From Balanoglossus misakiensis (Eukaryota; Hemichordata): a stretch of 64,000 nt of DNA. This document shows positions 12,371 to 31,551 of this stretch, piece after piece. The stretch is from NCBI GenBank assembly GCA_040954595.2, contig CM082594.2, positions 6,944,001-7,008,000 of the forward strand, in the 5' to 3' direction. Every line of letters begins with the position of its first letter. Within the stretch, counting starts at the first letter, position 1. The translations under genes were made by a program, and so were the position numbers. The notes under the pieces were generated by a model. It saw only the letters and a program-made list of their open reading frames with translations. It did no database searches and was not told where the DNA came from.

Positions 12371-12468
12371 TTAACTATCCAGGTCATCGGTTGATCTGTC
12401 TTCGTCGATATCCTGCCAAGCGAGTAAAAGTCTGGCCACCACTGAATCTATTGGATCCTGGGGCACAT
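12371..12468 (-). CDS. Peptide gene A, coding exon 2 (C-terminal tail)
   Basis: Polypyrimidine acceptor CTCTTTCTCTTTCAG. The split codon gives Asp, so the junction reads ALT-D-VPQDP. Gene B's junction reads EKT-D-VSEKS, and this shared TDV across the splice is the main support for the exon pairing. Ends DDLDS, stop. Confidence 0.78.
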
Positions 12469-13160
12469 CTGAAAGAGAAAGAGATTTCACTGAAACCAGA
12501 GCAATCAATCTGTGTTTAAATATACATGCATTTCAATTTTATTAACATATCGATTAAGGGTCCTGCTGAAGCATTGAATTTCCCTTCACCCATAATAACC
12601 TTGACAAGTAAAATTAAAATTTTAAGGAAACATAAGGATTGTACATAACATGTGAATATTCTGATAATGTAAGAGTCGACGAAAGTTGATCGACGTATAT
12701 TGATTTGATTACTGATAGTTAAACATTTCTATCGAAGCAGAGCAACATTAAAAATCATCCAATGTAAAATAAATCACAAAAAGCATTGACATATGATACA
12801 TGTATATTTAAAGATTTATTGAGTCCTGGAGATTAAGAGCATCAACTGTCATTCCGAAAGACAAATGCCAAGCAAACATTTTCACTATCCCAGATGATAT
12901 ACAGACTAAGCAAAATTCCTTAAAGCCAAACCATGGTCAAATAGGACGTTTATAGCTTAACTAGTGGTACTTTTTTTTTTACAGAAAAAAGGACAAACAA
13001 TGATTCCAAAGACATTACCTGTCAAAGCCCGTTTGAATCCCGGATTCTTCCCACAGTACTCACTCCAGTGATCTCTGCATGGTATCGGTCGCCTTTGTCT
13101 CCGAGCAGCAGCCATTGTGACGAGTAGAGTGACCAGGAAGATGGCAATTTTTCCATTCAT
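12371..13160 (-). CDS. Secreted two-cysteine peptide precursor A (79 aa, two coding exons)
   Basis: Exons 13160..13019 (142 nt, phase-1 donor ACAG/GTAATG) and 12468..12371 (acceptor TCTCTTTCAG) join to 79 codons ending TAA. Seen: signal peptide 1-19 (hydrophobic FLVTLLVTMAAA), basic RRQRR, then PIPCRDHWSEYCGKNPGF, then KR and an acidic tail with an amphipathic stretch (VVARLLLAWQDIDED). Known: signal peptide plus dibasic sites is the layout of neuropeptide or peptide-hormone precursors cut by prohormone convertases. Inference: the released product is a peptide with one disulfide ring of seven residues and a free, non-amidated C terminus. Family not recognised. Elevenin (C-x8-C, then KR, directly behind the signal) and EP/GGNG/CCHamide peptides (C...W....C.G) are the nearest in layout. 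Paralogue of the gene at 28277..21628. Confidence 0.82.
13019..13160 (-). CDS. Peptide gene A, coding exon 1 (signal and Cys peptide)
   Basis: True ATG at 13160. 47 codons plus 1 nt. The 5' untranslated part of this exon reaches 13203, where the acceptor CCTATCTTAG precedes ATTCTCC; the homologous exon of gene B begins the same way (ATTGCCTC). Confidence 0.82.
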
Positions 13161-13535
13161 GGCGTCCGAGTGTTGTAAATTGCGGTATCGTCTGATGGAG
13201 AATCTAAGATAGGTAGGGATATATTCTTGATTTCTGATGGTAGAAAATCAAGGAGTAAAAACTGCATAGCTGTGGCTCCCAAGAAATGTTATGTTGTTCT
13301 GCTATCATTTTGCTGTCTGCTGTTAAATTATCTAAATAAAATCACATACACCTGTCCAAATAAATTTACAAATACTGTACCAGAAAAACAAATGCACCAA
13401 CTTCACAAGAGACAGATGATCAAATTCGAAATTGTCATGACACCATGACTACAAAGTTGCATGGAAAAATAATGTCATCGTCGATTATACAAGATTAGAA
13501 TTTCTTTGGATGCGTGGTTAAAGTATCAGTCTTAC

Positions 13536-13629
13536 CTTGCGAGGTGAAAATTCAACCGAGACTGCTAAAACAATTCTGTTCTGAGTTAGTACCGTCTATG
13601 TCCGCAAGGTTGCGGCCTCCCTTATATAG
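13536..13629 (-). promoter_or_regulatory. Gene A core promoter and leader exon
   Basis: TATA box CTATATAAG at 13629..13621. A start site is expected near 13595, and the non-coding leader exon ends at the donor GCAAG/GTAAGA (last base 13536). The intron to 13203 is about 330 nt. The arrangement mirrors that of gene B, which makes it credible. Confidence 0.7.
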
Positions 13630-13739
13630 TCATTCGTCAAACAGCAGGGGACATGCATCCGCGAATTACCGAAGACGTCGGCAGGAAGCCGACTCGACCG
13701 GTATACTCGCGACGGCGTCTCTGTCGCTTCATATTTGAA

Positions 13740-14085
13740 ACAAATTTATCTGTGCGCCCTATTTGCAGAAATAATCCCCGCATGAAGCAATATCGCCGCT
13801 GTGAATGATCACATTCAACTAAACAACGCGTGCAACAATTGCGCCTGTCACTAATCATTACAGCGATTGCATCAAACGGCGAAGATGCATTGGCGTCTGA
13901 TGGATAATCTGACGAACCAAACTTCAATTTCACCGCGGGCAACGTCCGCTGGTTAATCAATTGACTTGTACGCATGATTGTTAATTAATTAGGCTATCCG
14001 TGTTTCCGGATGATCAAGGCCAAGTTTAACGGCAAGGTTTCATTATTAAATTATGTTCTGATTGGACAGGTAACCTAAAGACAAC
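13740..14085. other. Intergenic flank upstream of gene A
   Basis: Nothing coding seen. It contains homeodomain-type TTAATTAATTA at about 13981 and otherwise unremarkable sequence. Confidence 0.4.
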
Positions 14086-14087
14086 AG

Positions 14088-14205
14088 CTACCCGGTATAC
14101 AAGTAAAAGAACAAATGCTGACTGTTGCTGCGTGGACAATATTCGATGTTGAAATGTATGAAGGACAAGAGTTGATATTAAAGAAACACTATCAGAATTA
14201 TGAAG
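14088..14205 (+). CDS. Beta-gamma-crystallin-motif-like exon, copy 1
   Basis: 118-bp open segment ending at a good donor GAAG/GTAAGC (phase 1). It reads AAWTIFDVEMYEGQELIL then KKHYQNYE. Known: second motifs of beta-gamma-crystallin domains have the form W.(L/I)(Y/F)(E/D)..(N)(Y/F).G.(Q)..L....Y..Y. The spacing W-I-F-D-Y-G-L-Y-Y fits this Greek-key pattern. Against it: the presumed acceptor (ACAACAG) has no polypyrimidine tract, an in-frame TAA lies 10 nt upstream of the exon start, and I found no partner exons. It could be an orphan or decaying exon. The near-identical copy at 14443..14560 keeps the frame open. Confidence 0.42.
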
Positions 14206-14227
14206 GTAAGCTATTGGTCATTATGTA

Positions 14228-15385
14228 AAAACAACCAGACATGTGACTGGTTTGTGATGTACTGTTCCAAACAACCAGACACATGAATGGTTTTTGATGT
14301 ACTGTTCCAAACAACCTGACACGTGACTGGTTTGTAATGTACAGGTCCAAACAACCAGACACATGACTGGTTTGTAATGTACTGGTCCAAACAACCAGAC
14401 ACGTGACTGGTTTGTAATGTAATGTAGTGGTCCAAACAACAGCTACCCGGTATACGAGTACAAGAACCAATGCTGACTCTTGCTGCGTGGACAATATTTG
14501 ATGTCGAAATGTATGGAAGACAAGAGTTGATGTTAGAGAAACACTATCAGAGTTATGAAGGTAAGCTATGTAGTGGGCCAAACAACCAGGCACGTGACTG
14601 GTTTGTAATGTAGTGGCCCAAACAACCAGACACGTGACTGGTTTGTAATGTAGTGGCCCAAACAACCAGACACGTGACTGGTTTGTAATGTAGTGGCCCA
14701 AACAACCAGACACGTGACTGGTTTGTAATGTAGTGGCCCAAACAACCAGACACGTGACTGGTTTGTAATGTAATGTAGTGGTCCAAACAATCAGACACGT
14801 GACTGGTTTGTAATGTACTTCTCCAAACAACCAGACACGTGACTGGTTTGTAATGTAATGTAGTGGTCCAAACAATCAGACACGTGACTGGTTTGTAATG
14901 TAGTGGCCCAAACAACCAGACACGTGACTGGTTTGTAATGTAATGTAGTGGTCCAAACAATCAGACACGTGACTGGTTTGTAATGTAGTGGCCCAAACAA
15001 CCAGACACGTGACTGGTTTGTAATGTAATGTAGTGGCCCAAACAACCAGACACGTGACTGGTTTGTAATGTAATGTAGTGGTCCAAACAATCAGACACGT
15101 GACTGGTTTGTAATGTACTTCTCCAAACAACCAGACACGTGACTGGTTTGTAATGTAATGTAGTGGTCCAAACAATCAGACACGTGACTGGTTTGTAATG
15201 TACTTCTCCAAACAACCAGACACGTGACTGGTTTGTAATGTAATGTAGTGGTCCAAACAATCAGACACGTGACTGGTTTGTAATATGTACTGGTCCAAAC
15301 AACCAGACATGTGACTGTTTGTAATTACTGGTCCAAACAACCAGACACGTGACTGTTTGTAATTACTTGTCCAAACAACCAGACC
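14228..15385. repeat. 40/45-bp satellite with CACGTG core, about 24 units in two blocks
   Basis: Block 1 (about 14228..14439) has five diverged units. Block 2 (about 14568..15385) has 19 units plus a partial. The unit core is CCAGACACGTGACTGG, inside an imperfect inverted repeat (AACCAG...CTGGTTT). Units are 40 bp, or 45 bp where TAATG is doubled; 45+40 alternate to give an 85-bp higher-order unit. Six long minus-strand reading frames of VWLFGPLHYKPVTCL type are by-products of the repeat. Confidence 0.95.
14443..14560 (+). CDS. Beta-gamma-crystallin-motif-like exon, copy 2 (tandem duplicate)
   Basis: Same 118 bp as copy 1 with scattered substitutions: frame open, donor GAAG/GTAAGC kept, reading AAWTIFDVEMYGRQELML. 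Several differences are synonymous (TTC/TTT, GTT/GTC) or conservative (Ile/Met). The EG to GR change is not. Its left edge sits directly in satellite sequence, so a functional acceptor is doubtful; this copy may be a passenger of satellite amplification. Confidence 0.4.
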
Positions 15386-18300
15386 TTGTAACACGATAAC
15401 TTTCGCATAGGTTTAATTAATACCTGGAGTCATTGCGTGGAAAAATCGCTTGCAGGAATAGAAGAAACAGGTCTATCAGAATCCTGACGACTGTTAAATG
15501 GCGCGAAACATATGTCTCCAGACAATAATAAATTGCTAAAATGGCGTAGGCCATTAACAGTAATATTATAATACGTGTCATTTCTGTTAGATTTTTTGAC
15601 AAGAATATGATTAAATTGAGTTGGGAATTTGATAAGAAATTCTCTGGGGGTTCTCTGAACGACGTCAACTTTTAAATAGGAGAGGCAGGGTACATAATGC
15701 GTGGGTTGCACAAAACCTTGAGTTATTCTTCTCAACTAATTATTACTGTACAATACAGATACATGTAACTGTGTATGGCAGTCGTTCATTTCTCCCGTTG
15801 TCGTTTGTCAACCTTTAACTACGTAGTATAGATATTTCCTCCAAGAATTCACAATCTCGGCGACAGTTTCTATGACATTTCTGTCAAGTTTACACTTTTC
15901 AGTGTCTAAAAATTTGTTGACATGATATCTAGTTTGAAATCTTATAGCAATTGTGTAAGTACATATAAAAACTATAACTGCCATTAAGAAACTTTAATAT
16001 TTTAGTCATATATTCTAGTAAGAGGAAGGAAGCGTGAATGTCAGGCATAAATCACTAATTGCAAACTTTTATCTGTGCATCAAAACATTGGGGAGATAAT
16101 TTAAAAGTATGATGTGAAGTTGATTTTCCGTGAACTTGATAATACTGTCACCACATATGCACGTCAATACTATTATATATTTATCTGTGAAATTGCTGTC
16201 AACGCTGACTGTGACGATGAAATCTGAGCTCAGCACAGCGCCCTCAGTTGGGGGACAGTAACTTATTCTTCCGAACTTATAGTTTGCGCGTGGAAAGATG
16301 GATAATCATCTTGTCACATACCCCTTCGAATTTGTTTAGTGAGATGAGATCACAGACATTGCTACAGTGGAATACAGTGTCAGACAAACATCATAGAGGG
16401 CAAATGATTTAGCCAGCCAGCCGGACAGGCAGTCAGTCAATCAGTCAGGCATAAAAGTCAGAAATGACATGAAGGAAATAGAAACAGACAGACAGGCAGA
16501 TGGACAGAGGACTGTCGGAGAGACAGAAATCAGAACAGAAAAAATAACCATGCTAAAAATTTCAAATACACACACAAGAGGCACGATGCTAAAAGTGACG
16601 ATGAAAGCCTTGTTGGCAACGTCTTCAGATCAGTTTAAGAAAAATTAAGCCCGGGCGCTGAGGACGAGATTTACGTTAAACTCTCTAATTGGGCCTAGTG
16701 ATAACTCAAAGCTCTGTCGCATCTGCAGAAAGGAAATATTTTCATTTCCTGAGTGGCGCGCCAAAGCCGTATATCTATAAAGCTGACCTGAAATATTTAG
16801 CCATAAAGATACGAAAATCCAGAGGGTTCTAAACATATTTCAACGCTTCCCAAAGGAATAGTGTTGCATTTTGTGGAATTGCTTCAGCATATGATTGCCT
16901 CTATGAACTGATGTCACCAGAGAAAAAAGAAAGAATTCCCAGTCCCAAACAGAAAAAATAAATGAAAAGGACTTGAATCCTTTCGTCCTACGGCAACAAA
17001 TCAGAGATATATCGTTTGTGTATTTACCTGTGGAGAGTGAAGGTGTTAAAATATTTAAAGGTGAGGGCCATTGGCTCAAAGCAAGAGAGTACTTTGCACG
17101 CCTGCATAAAAAAGTTGAAAGGGTTATAAAAGTTTGAGAAAGTGCCTTGAACTATGTAGCTTTAGTGAGTTCGATAGACCAGAGAGTGGGGGAGGAAGCC
17201 TTGTGAGTCAAAAATTACAAGACCGGTCCTATAAACTAGCATATTTTCCTTAAGAATTTTAATGATTTGTTTCTTTTTTAATATTTAATAATTACGGTCA
17301 ACGACGGGGGAACTGTCAGTCTTTTCTCCTCAGCAAGCAAGTCCTGTAGTGAAAAGCCTTCACCAAACTATTCATATTTTCATTCTAATAAGTTATCTTG
17401 GGAAAGTATTTTTCTTGAAATGACATTGTAATACATAATATCAACATGCAAAACGCTTTACGTCACTATGTAGCATATCATATTATCGTCTATTAGACTT
17501 TACACAAACAGAAAAACGATTAGGTTTATATACAACGCTATCGTTTCTCAAATTATGTGAAAAAATAGAATGTTTTCAGGTTAAAATGATACTAAAACAT
17601 TCTTATTAAAATATCAAAGTTCACCGCTGCATGTGTGGCGGCATTCATTATGAATTAGGTTGAAATTATTATTGTTAGGCCTGAACATTCAGACGGCATT
17701 ACTGTGAAGCGCAGCAAAATATCAGTGTTCCCGACTAACAAGTCAATAACTTATTAAAGGGTGAGGGAAACCTAAATCACGACATTGCCAGATTCATAAG
17801 AACCACTTAAGCAAATTTGCGAGAACTGCAGGAGATACAGACAGGTGACAATGGCATTGTCGAACTTAATACAACCAACTGCGAATGTGACCAAATAAAT
17901 TGCGAGTAAACACTCTAATTGTCAATTGTTGACCTTGTCTCTGCAGGTGTTGATGAGTAGTCAGACAACAGTATTATTTATACCAGCTTGACGTTATGAG
18001 GTTTTACCATATTCAACCCCCTCCTGTGAAAAACTATAAGCTTGTTGAACGTAGAAATAAAACACTTTTCCATATTAATTATTGGAAATTTAAATCACAA
18101 AGGGAGTACATCTTTAAATATTGTACACCCAACCTTTAAAGGACAGATCCGATCTTTCAATTTTTTAGGATTCAATAACCATTAATTAATAAATCATTTA
18201 TCAAATTACCGATTGATTATTTATTTAAACATTTCCTGTACTTGAAGGTCACTGGAAACATTTGCTTTATAAGCACATAGGTTGATATTATTATCATGAT

Positions 18301-21300
18301 CAGACTGTACATCACATGACTTTGACTTTGTACATGTCCAGTTTGTAAACATAGCTTGGGTATCGAAGATGAGAAATTCTACGTACAGATTCGAACTTCA
18401 AGGCCATGATTGCTAAGTGACACATTAATTGAGGACTGAACTCACCCATCGTCTGGAGAACCAGCTTTTTAAGCGTTGCCGCCCGACAGAATTTTCTGAA
18501 TCATCCCTCAGTTAAATACTGCTTGCTTTTAGAGCCATTAAGTTTAAATTTGACCTCTCATTAGTTCATAGCATCTGATGTTAAGTGGCTGTTCAAAATG
18601 CTCTTATTTAATGAATCGGCAGTCGGTTAATGGGAAAGGCCACTCTGGAAATTACTCAATTGAAATTTTTTATTTCGTATCGGATTCTATTTTTGCACAA
18701 CATCAAATAAGTCTCGATCAATTAATACCATTAGCATTGTCCAGCCCATTTTGATTCCTTAGTTGTATAACATGCATTCGTTTGTTTCTTGTTTCGTAAA
18801 TTGTGCTCTTAGCCTAGGTTTTTGACATCTTGTTTTAGATACTGGTCTTGATCTAAGTCCCCATGAATAAGCTCTCCCAGATAAGATGTATATGAAACGT
18901 ATGAAATTCTACTGACGCAATCTTGAAAGTGCGACATGGGACTAAAAATCACTGTTAGTGCTTAAACTAGCCTTACATGCCCTAAAGTGTTTTACTGTCA
19001 TAGGAAACATCTTCGATTATTGAATACGCCTCAAGGATAGTCTACAATATATTAAATTAAGCAGCAAATATCATTTGTGTTTATATATGCTATGAGCAAA
19101 GGTAATCCCCCCTGATGAAGTGAAATGCGTTTGAGATCCTTTAATCAGTTGTAATCTGCGTCACTTATTACTGCATATCAGGGTATTATCCCATCCATAC
19201 ACAATGGTCTGTTCTTGTTAGGCCTGATTTTGCCACAGAAAACAGGTGTAAATCTTGTCGGAGGTGGGCCTTAATAGTGCCGACCCTGTCACCCATTTCC
19301 TGTGATCAGTCGATAAGGGCGCCGGAGACGGTCAGACGTAACCTTTGCGAAGACAGTGTTTAATTTAAATCATGTCTGGTCACTGTGCAAAGTGAAAGAA
19401 TTCAATTATAATTGCAGAGTAATAATTGGCTTCTTGTGTTCCATCATGCGATAGCAGACCTCTCGCCAAATGGAATAGATTGAAACTGGCTGACGTAATT
19501 GAATGCAATAGACCTTTTGGTTCAAATCTGTGACGTCTTCCGCTTACCATAGCCAAGTGATATTGCCGAGATCATTATATTTTGTGTACGTAAGCTTAGA
19601 CACTAAATGACAGATCTAATCCCAGGAGATAGGTATTAATAGGATGATACATACATACATACATACATACATACATACATACATACATACATACATACAT
19701 ACATACATACATACATACATACATACATACATACATACATACATGCATACATACATACATACATACATACATACATACATGCATACATACATACAAGCGC
19801 ACACGCATGCATACATGGAGCCTACATACAGTATATCCATAGGCACACTCACAAAAATGTGTGGATCATGTTTCTGGAACTTGTGATGGAAATATCCTTG
19901 GGCTAATTTTTTTCCATTGGAATGTCAAGATAATACGTTTTATCTGTCAAAACGGAAAGTAAGATGTTTCCAGTATTAGAAGCAAAATGTTGATTCTATA
20001 AGACGCTCTTACAGTTAAAGTGAATAGGAACTTTCTTCATGTTATTTGCATTGCTGGTAAATGAATATGTTTTTCATGGGCTCGGGCAATTCTTTGCAGT
20101 GTATATGAACTCCCGTGAGTTTTAGCCTTGGAGGGCCAATGCATCGTCTTTGACGGCCTACCTTATTCGATTCACCGTCTAGACTAGATTTGCTTTGATT
20201 ATTTCGATGAAATAAGATAAAATTGTATCAAGGATTTTCTGTATTTTACATGGAACATGTCTTCACATATTTGCAAAGCACACGATCCCAGCGTTCGTGA
20301 TAAGAAGTGACCGTTTGATAGCGGCCGGGAAATGCATTCCGGGAAAAGCTGAAAAGGAATCTTCAGATGTTGCTGACGTAGGAACTGGTATTAACCAATG
20401 AACAGTAAATCCAGTTTGTATGCATGAACCAATGGCAATACAAGGGTGGGTGTGTAGCTAAAGGGTACTTATTTGAACTTTTCCCTGTAGCTTTAACTTT
20501 ATACAATACCTGCATATCCACGTGATCTTTGACTGTCTCAGGAGTGGTTGATTTTCTCCCGTGCGTCTCAGACTTGGGTTTGTAGAAACTAGAGCGCCTC
20601 GTAGTCTCCAACCGTTTTAAACATCCTCGTAGAAAACTCCACAAATGTAATTACACAGGGGTATACGAATTGTCTACGTCTTTCTTGGAAACCACGTCGA
20701 CGTGTAGCTATGGGCTTTACCACATGCTAGTTAATTGAGAAGTGAGAGAAAGAGGTAAACACGAGTTTGCCAATCATTGCTTCAACCTGTGGCTCCAGTG
20801 CATGTATTGCAATATCTCCTCTTCCGTATCTTCTGCCAGTTACCCAACATGATTTGTCATATTTTCTAGTCGCTACGAGGCAGTTAGTTTAATAACCCAG
20901 ATTTTATTCCATAATAAAAAAAAGAAGAAATGATGACAAATCAGGCAAAAACCGTATGTGAAATTAAATGGAAATTCATCTATTAGTGATACGGTACTTA
21001 TCTATTCCACAACTGACACAGCGTTTTCGACAAATTACAGATGTGGTTTGTTCAATGCAGTAATAACCTCTCTTAGACCACGCTTATGCTGTTAGGCTTT
21101 TCGTGAGCTGTGTAACGCTGGTCGTGCAAAATTAAATTGACTCTATGCGTAGTATCAGCATTTATGAAATGTCCTACTGTGTATAGTCAGAGAGAGAGAG
21201 GCAGTTATCACCCAATGATCGGGATTTTCAAAAGAAAAGGGCAATCTGATCATTATGGTTGAAAATCAACAGAAAATTGGATTAAAGCTGTTGAAAGGGC

Positions 21301-21627
21301 GCCACCGAGAGCTTTCAAATCCGTAAGATGTGCACCGGATAAACTGAGCGACTGTTTAAGGGAACATCGCTCATTAGAGGTGAATGTTGACAGGCACCAA
21401 GTCGGTGTAATTTGCCTCTTCAATGGTTGGTAACACATCTTCAAAAACGCTTAACTGCGGCAACGCGAAAAGTTGAGTCAATTTGGGGTGGCTGAAAAGT
21501 GTGCGAGTCTAATTTACTTCCAGTCCGGGGGAAAACGAGATGACAAAAATAAAAACTACAGTGTCGTGTTTGAGGGGCAAACGGCAAAAAACCTAGAAGA
21601 CACTATTGCAAGCTGATGTGTGACGCG
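15386..21627. other. Intergenic DNA between the satellite and gene B's last exon
   Basis: AT-rich with no convincing gene. It holds a degenerate CAGT/CAGA-type tract (about 16410..16520), a palindromic SOX-like site (17847..17861) and a long (CATA)n array (19647..19793). An exon-like minus-strand frame at 20644..20510 ends at a possible donor (CAG/GTATTG) but starts at TTG and matches nothing I know. Confidence 0.4.
19647..19793. repeat. (CATA)n microsatellite, about 147 bp
   Basis: Uninterrupted CATA/GTAT tetranucleotide array with two CATG variants near its right end. It generates MYVC-type open frames on both strands that are not genes. Confidence 0.97.
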
Positions 21628-28277
<6,650 letters not shown>

Positions 28278-28908
28278 TATGAAGGTTTAATGATGGCGGC
28301 TATCGGCCCGTCGGAGGCAATCTGCAAAAAAAAAAAGAACGCGGTTTTAATAGAATTCATTAAAAATCAATCACCTTAATATTGCTGCATTGATACCGGT
28401 TGATGCCTTCTCGGCACACTGTCAATGGTGATGCACGCAAGTTAAATTTCCAGACCGTCGGTTTTATTCTTAGCTACCTTAATCACAGTCAGGCTCTTAG
28501 TCTGCATGTGCAGTGAAGTACGCATCTCAGAAATGATCATGTTCTTTAATGAATAAAACTGTTTCCTTGATTGTACTTCCTTTGCAACGGTTTTATTTCA
28601 ATGGAGATATCACTTTACGTTACTATCAGCAAGATCTGGGAATGAAGGAGACAGCAAATGCTAGCATGTTTTGTGCTCCTTTTACACTCCTTTTCATGTC
28701 ACCACGGACCAACATGTACCAGTATAAATGCCATCTGAAACCAGATATTACTGCAGTGTGCATTTATAAAGTAATTTTTGTAGAAACTCGATTACGGATA
28801 AAAGAACCAAGAAAACCCATTTTTAAACATTATTGAAATTCGAGAAATAGCTTCTGGTGCTAACATTTTATGGAAAAAAGTGAAACAGGATGAGGTGGGA
28901 TCACTTAC

Positions 28909-29043
28909 CTCTCTTTTTTGACAAGTGGTTTTTTGTACTTCGTACTTCACACAGTATCCGCGTCTGGAAAGCAGCACTGGTTCAACTAAACTAATCTGCT
29001 TGTTTCAGCGTGGACCCTCTAGCTACTTACGCTTTATATATAT
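28909..29043 (-). promoter_or_regulatory. Gene B core promoter and leader exon
   Basis: TATA box TATATATAAAG at 29043..29033 on the minus strand, expected start near 29005, and a non-coding leader exon ending at the consensus donor AGAGAG/GTAAGT (last base 28909). The first intron then runs to the acceptor at 28322. Confidence 0.75.
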
Positions 29044-31468
29044 GCGCACAGCGGAGAGGTACGGCAGAGAGACGCAGAGTCCTAAATGATGCGTGGGTAA
29101 AAGTCCCGTTTCCGCTAATATGTTTGTGTTGTGAGTCAGCACTCAGCCGACTTCCCATTGGCTGAGACGGCATTTCCTCACGCCTCGATGGGGAGTATTG
29201 GGTAATTGGCTAGGAGCTGCAAATAGGATGGCCGAGTGGCCGGCAGACATGAGCGTGCATTATTTCCTGCTAATACCATGATGATGATTATGATGTATGG
29301 AATTTAATATAAGTGGCATTTCTTTTTTTTTGTTGAAAATTTATTTTATGCTGGCAAGTGCATGAGCAATTTCGACATAAATTTAGATAAGACACAGATG
29401 TGTATTTCGCACATCAGCGCACAAACTCAAATCCACGACCGAAGAAAATACTGTTTTTCGACAATATTTCAAGTCAACAAATTTATTAAAAACGCGCATG
29501 GACTACCCACCATGTTTTGTTGTTCTTTGTGTTCTTTGATGTATCCAACAGACCATGGTACTTCCTTCGCTGCCTCTACACACACCTACGCTTTCGGAAT
29601 CTTCCTCTGACGTAGTTCTAATTGCCCTTAGCAACGTCAAAATCAGCCTGGAATCTACGTATCAACTGTAGTAGTTGCCCTAAGCATTAACAATTTCAAT
29701 TGTTAAATTTGTTATTTTTTCAGTAAACAGAGTTTAAAGGCATTATCTTTTTTCAAGAGACGAGAGACCCTTGCAAGTTGCATCTTACATTTAAAGCGAG
29801 CTCCGGGACTCTCCCGCAGTTGTACGCCAAATGGGTACACATACGTAACGAATATCGCCGACCGGACTATAAATTGACTTGTTTGCTGTTCAAATCAGTG
29901 CAATTAATTCCATTCGTAGACTGCTCCTAACGTTTCAATCGTATAATCAATAAAATGAAGATTCTGTTAAAATTCCCCCTTAAAATATCCGCGTATAAAT
30001 CGATATTGTATGAACTGCTGTGACGGAATGTAATTTTTAAAGGAAAGTGGCAACTGCCGGTGAATTGTCACTGACTTTGGATTTTTCAGTCTCCTGAGAT
30101 TGCCACTTGCCACGTGATTGTTACCACGGATGGATGTTCTCTTGGAACAAGGTGACATTTCATGTGTGCGTGAATGTCGGACTGTGCCGGGATAAAAGCA
30201 CACAAATGCCCTGACTCGTAAATATTTTACGACAATCATATTGCATCGCTGGATCGTACCTTGACCGTCAAATCTGCTGACGTTAAGGCCACTGGATTCG
30301 AAATTGTTCACTTTTCAATTCGAGGAGTTGCGCTTTCAGTAACCCGCGTGGAACCCGTCTCTTGGAAAGCGTCTGTCTCTCATCCTATTGTCCCCCCCAA
30401 GCGTCTGGAATAAAATTTGTTACCCGATCGTGAGTGTCTCCGAAGAACTCGATTTTATCTGAGCCAATAAACTGTTGTCACTATGCTGGTTCAATCAATA
30501 AACAGGAAAGCTAAGGAGAAAAATCAATGTGCAACGAAAATTCCTGTGGCTACAATAATATTACCAGGCAATTTCTCACTAGTGAACATATGCATACATG
30601 TACATGTATCGCTGAACTGACAATATGGGCGTCCCAACCTTCACCGCGGATCGATTTACGCATGCGCCGCAGATACCACAAAAGTGGCCATTCAATGGAA
30701 GCAAAGAGTATAGTATATATGAAGACGATTAAAGGCTTGTCTGTCATATCATTAATGTAGATGTGTTCTAGCTCAAGCGTATTAACGTTTAGGTATCAAA
30801 AGTTCACAGTTTATTGTGACAGGATGTCTGAATGGGAGTTTGTCACAGAAGTTAAAATGTGGACATCAAAAGTTGTCATTCCTGCAGTGAATACTTATGT
30901 ATAAAAATACAAGTACAGTAGCAACCTGACATTGTTTCATTTGGAAGTCACCAATATGTTTACCTTGTGTTTCCAGTAAATGGCGGCCCGTTTGTGCGGG
31001 GAGAACGAATCTAAATGATTGATTAAGAACCTTAAAGGGGACAAGTGGCACGCCCTTTCTTTGGTAACCCGATATTTCGAGATTCGCGCTTTATAATGAC
31101 CCAAACCGCATGGAAAATCGACTCCAAACAATGCAAAGTTGATTCATCAATTCCATTAGTTTGAACACACACTTGAAGTCATATTTGCAAAGAAAGTAAA
31201 CGTCGGATGATTTGCTTCAACTTTTTCCGTGGATTTACTCAAATATATGCTTTATATACAAAGGTACTTGCTTAGTATCCCCCCTGCTGCCTGTGTCAAG
31301 GCTGAAAATGAGCCTCCCATTTATAAACATCATTCAACACTAAAGCGCACGTCTGCTAATATTTGACTAATCTCATGTGTCGCGGGAACAGCGGAAAGTG
31401 GATATGACATGCACCTTTTTGAACATGAGCGCACTAATGATGGCCACCGTCACGTTTACAAAGAGAAC

Positions 31469-31471
31469 AAC

Positions 31472-31551
<80 letters not shown>

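Noticed and set aside
14198-15394. Series of minus-strand reading frames (72-225 codons) of VWLFGPLHYKPV type
   Set aside because: They are translations of the 40/45-bp satellite; the 45-bp and 85-bp units are or can be frame-compatible, and no signal, start context or splice site supports expression.
16561-16640. Plus-strand stretch reading KSDDESLVGNVFRSV then stop, considered as the end of the crystallin-like gene
   Set aside because: No pyrimidine-rich acceptor, and it does not match the closing strands of a beta-gamma-crystallin motif well enough.
19518-19535. GGTTCAAATC resembling a tRNA B box
   Set aside because: No matching acceptor stem, anticodon arm or A box around it.
19596-19886. 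MYVCMYVC / THTYIHTYI open frames on both strands
   Set aside because: Pure translation of the (CATA)n microsatellite; the same applies to 25204..25474 and to the YLSIYLSI frames at 31377..31639.
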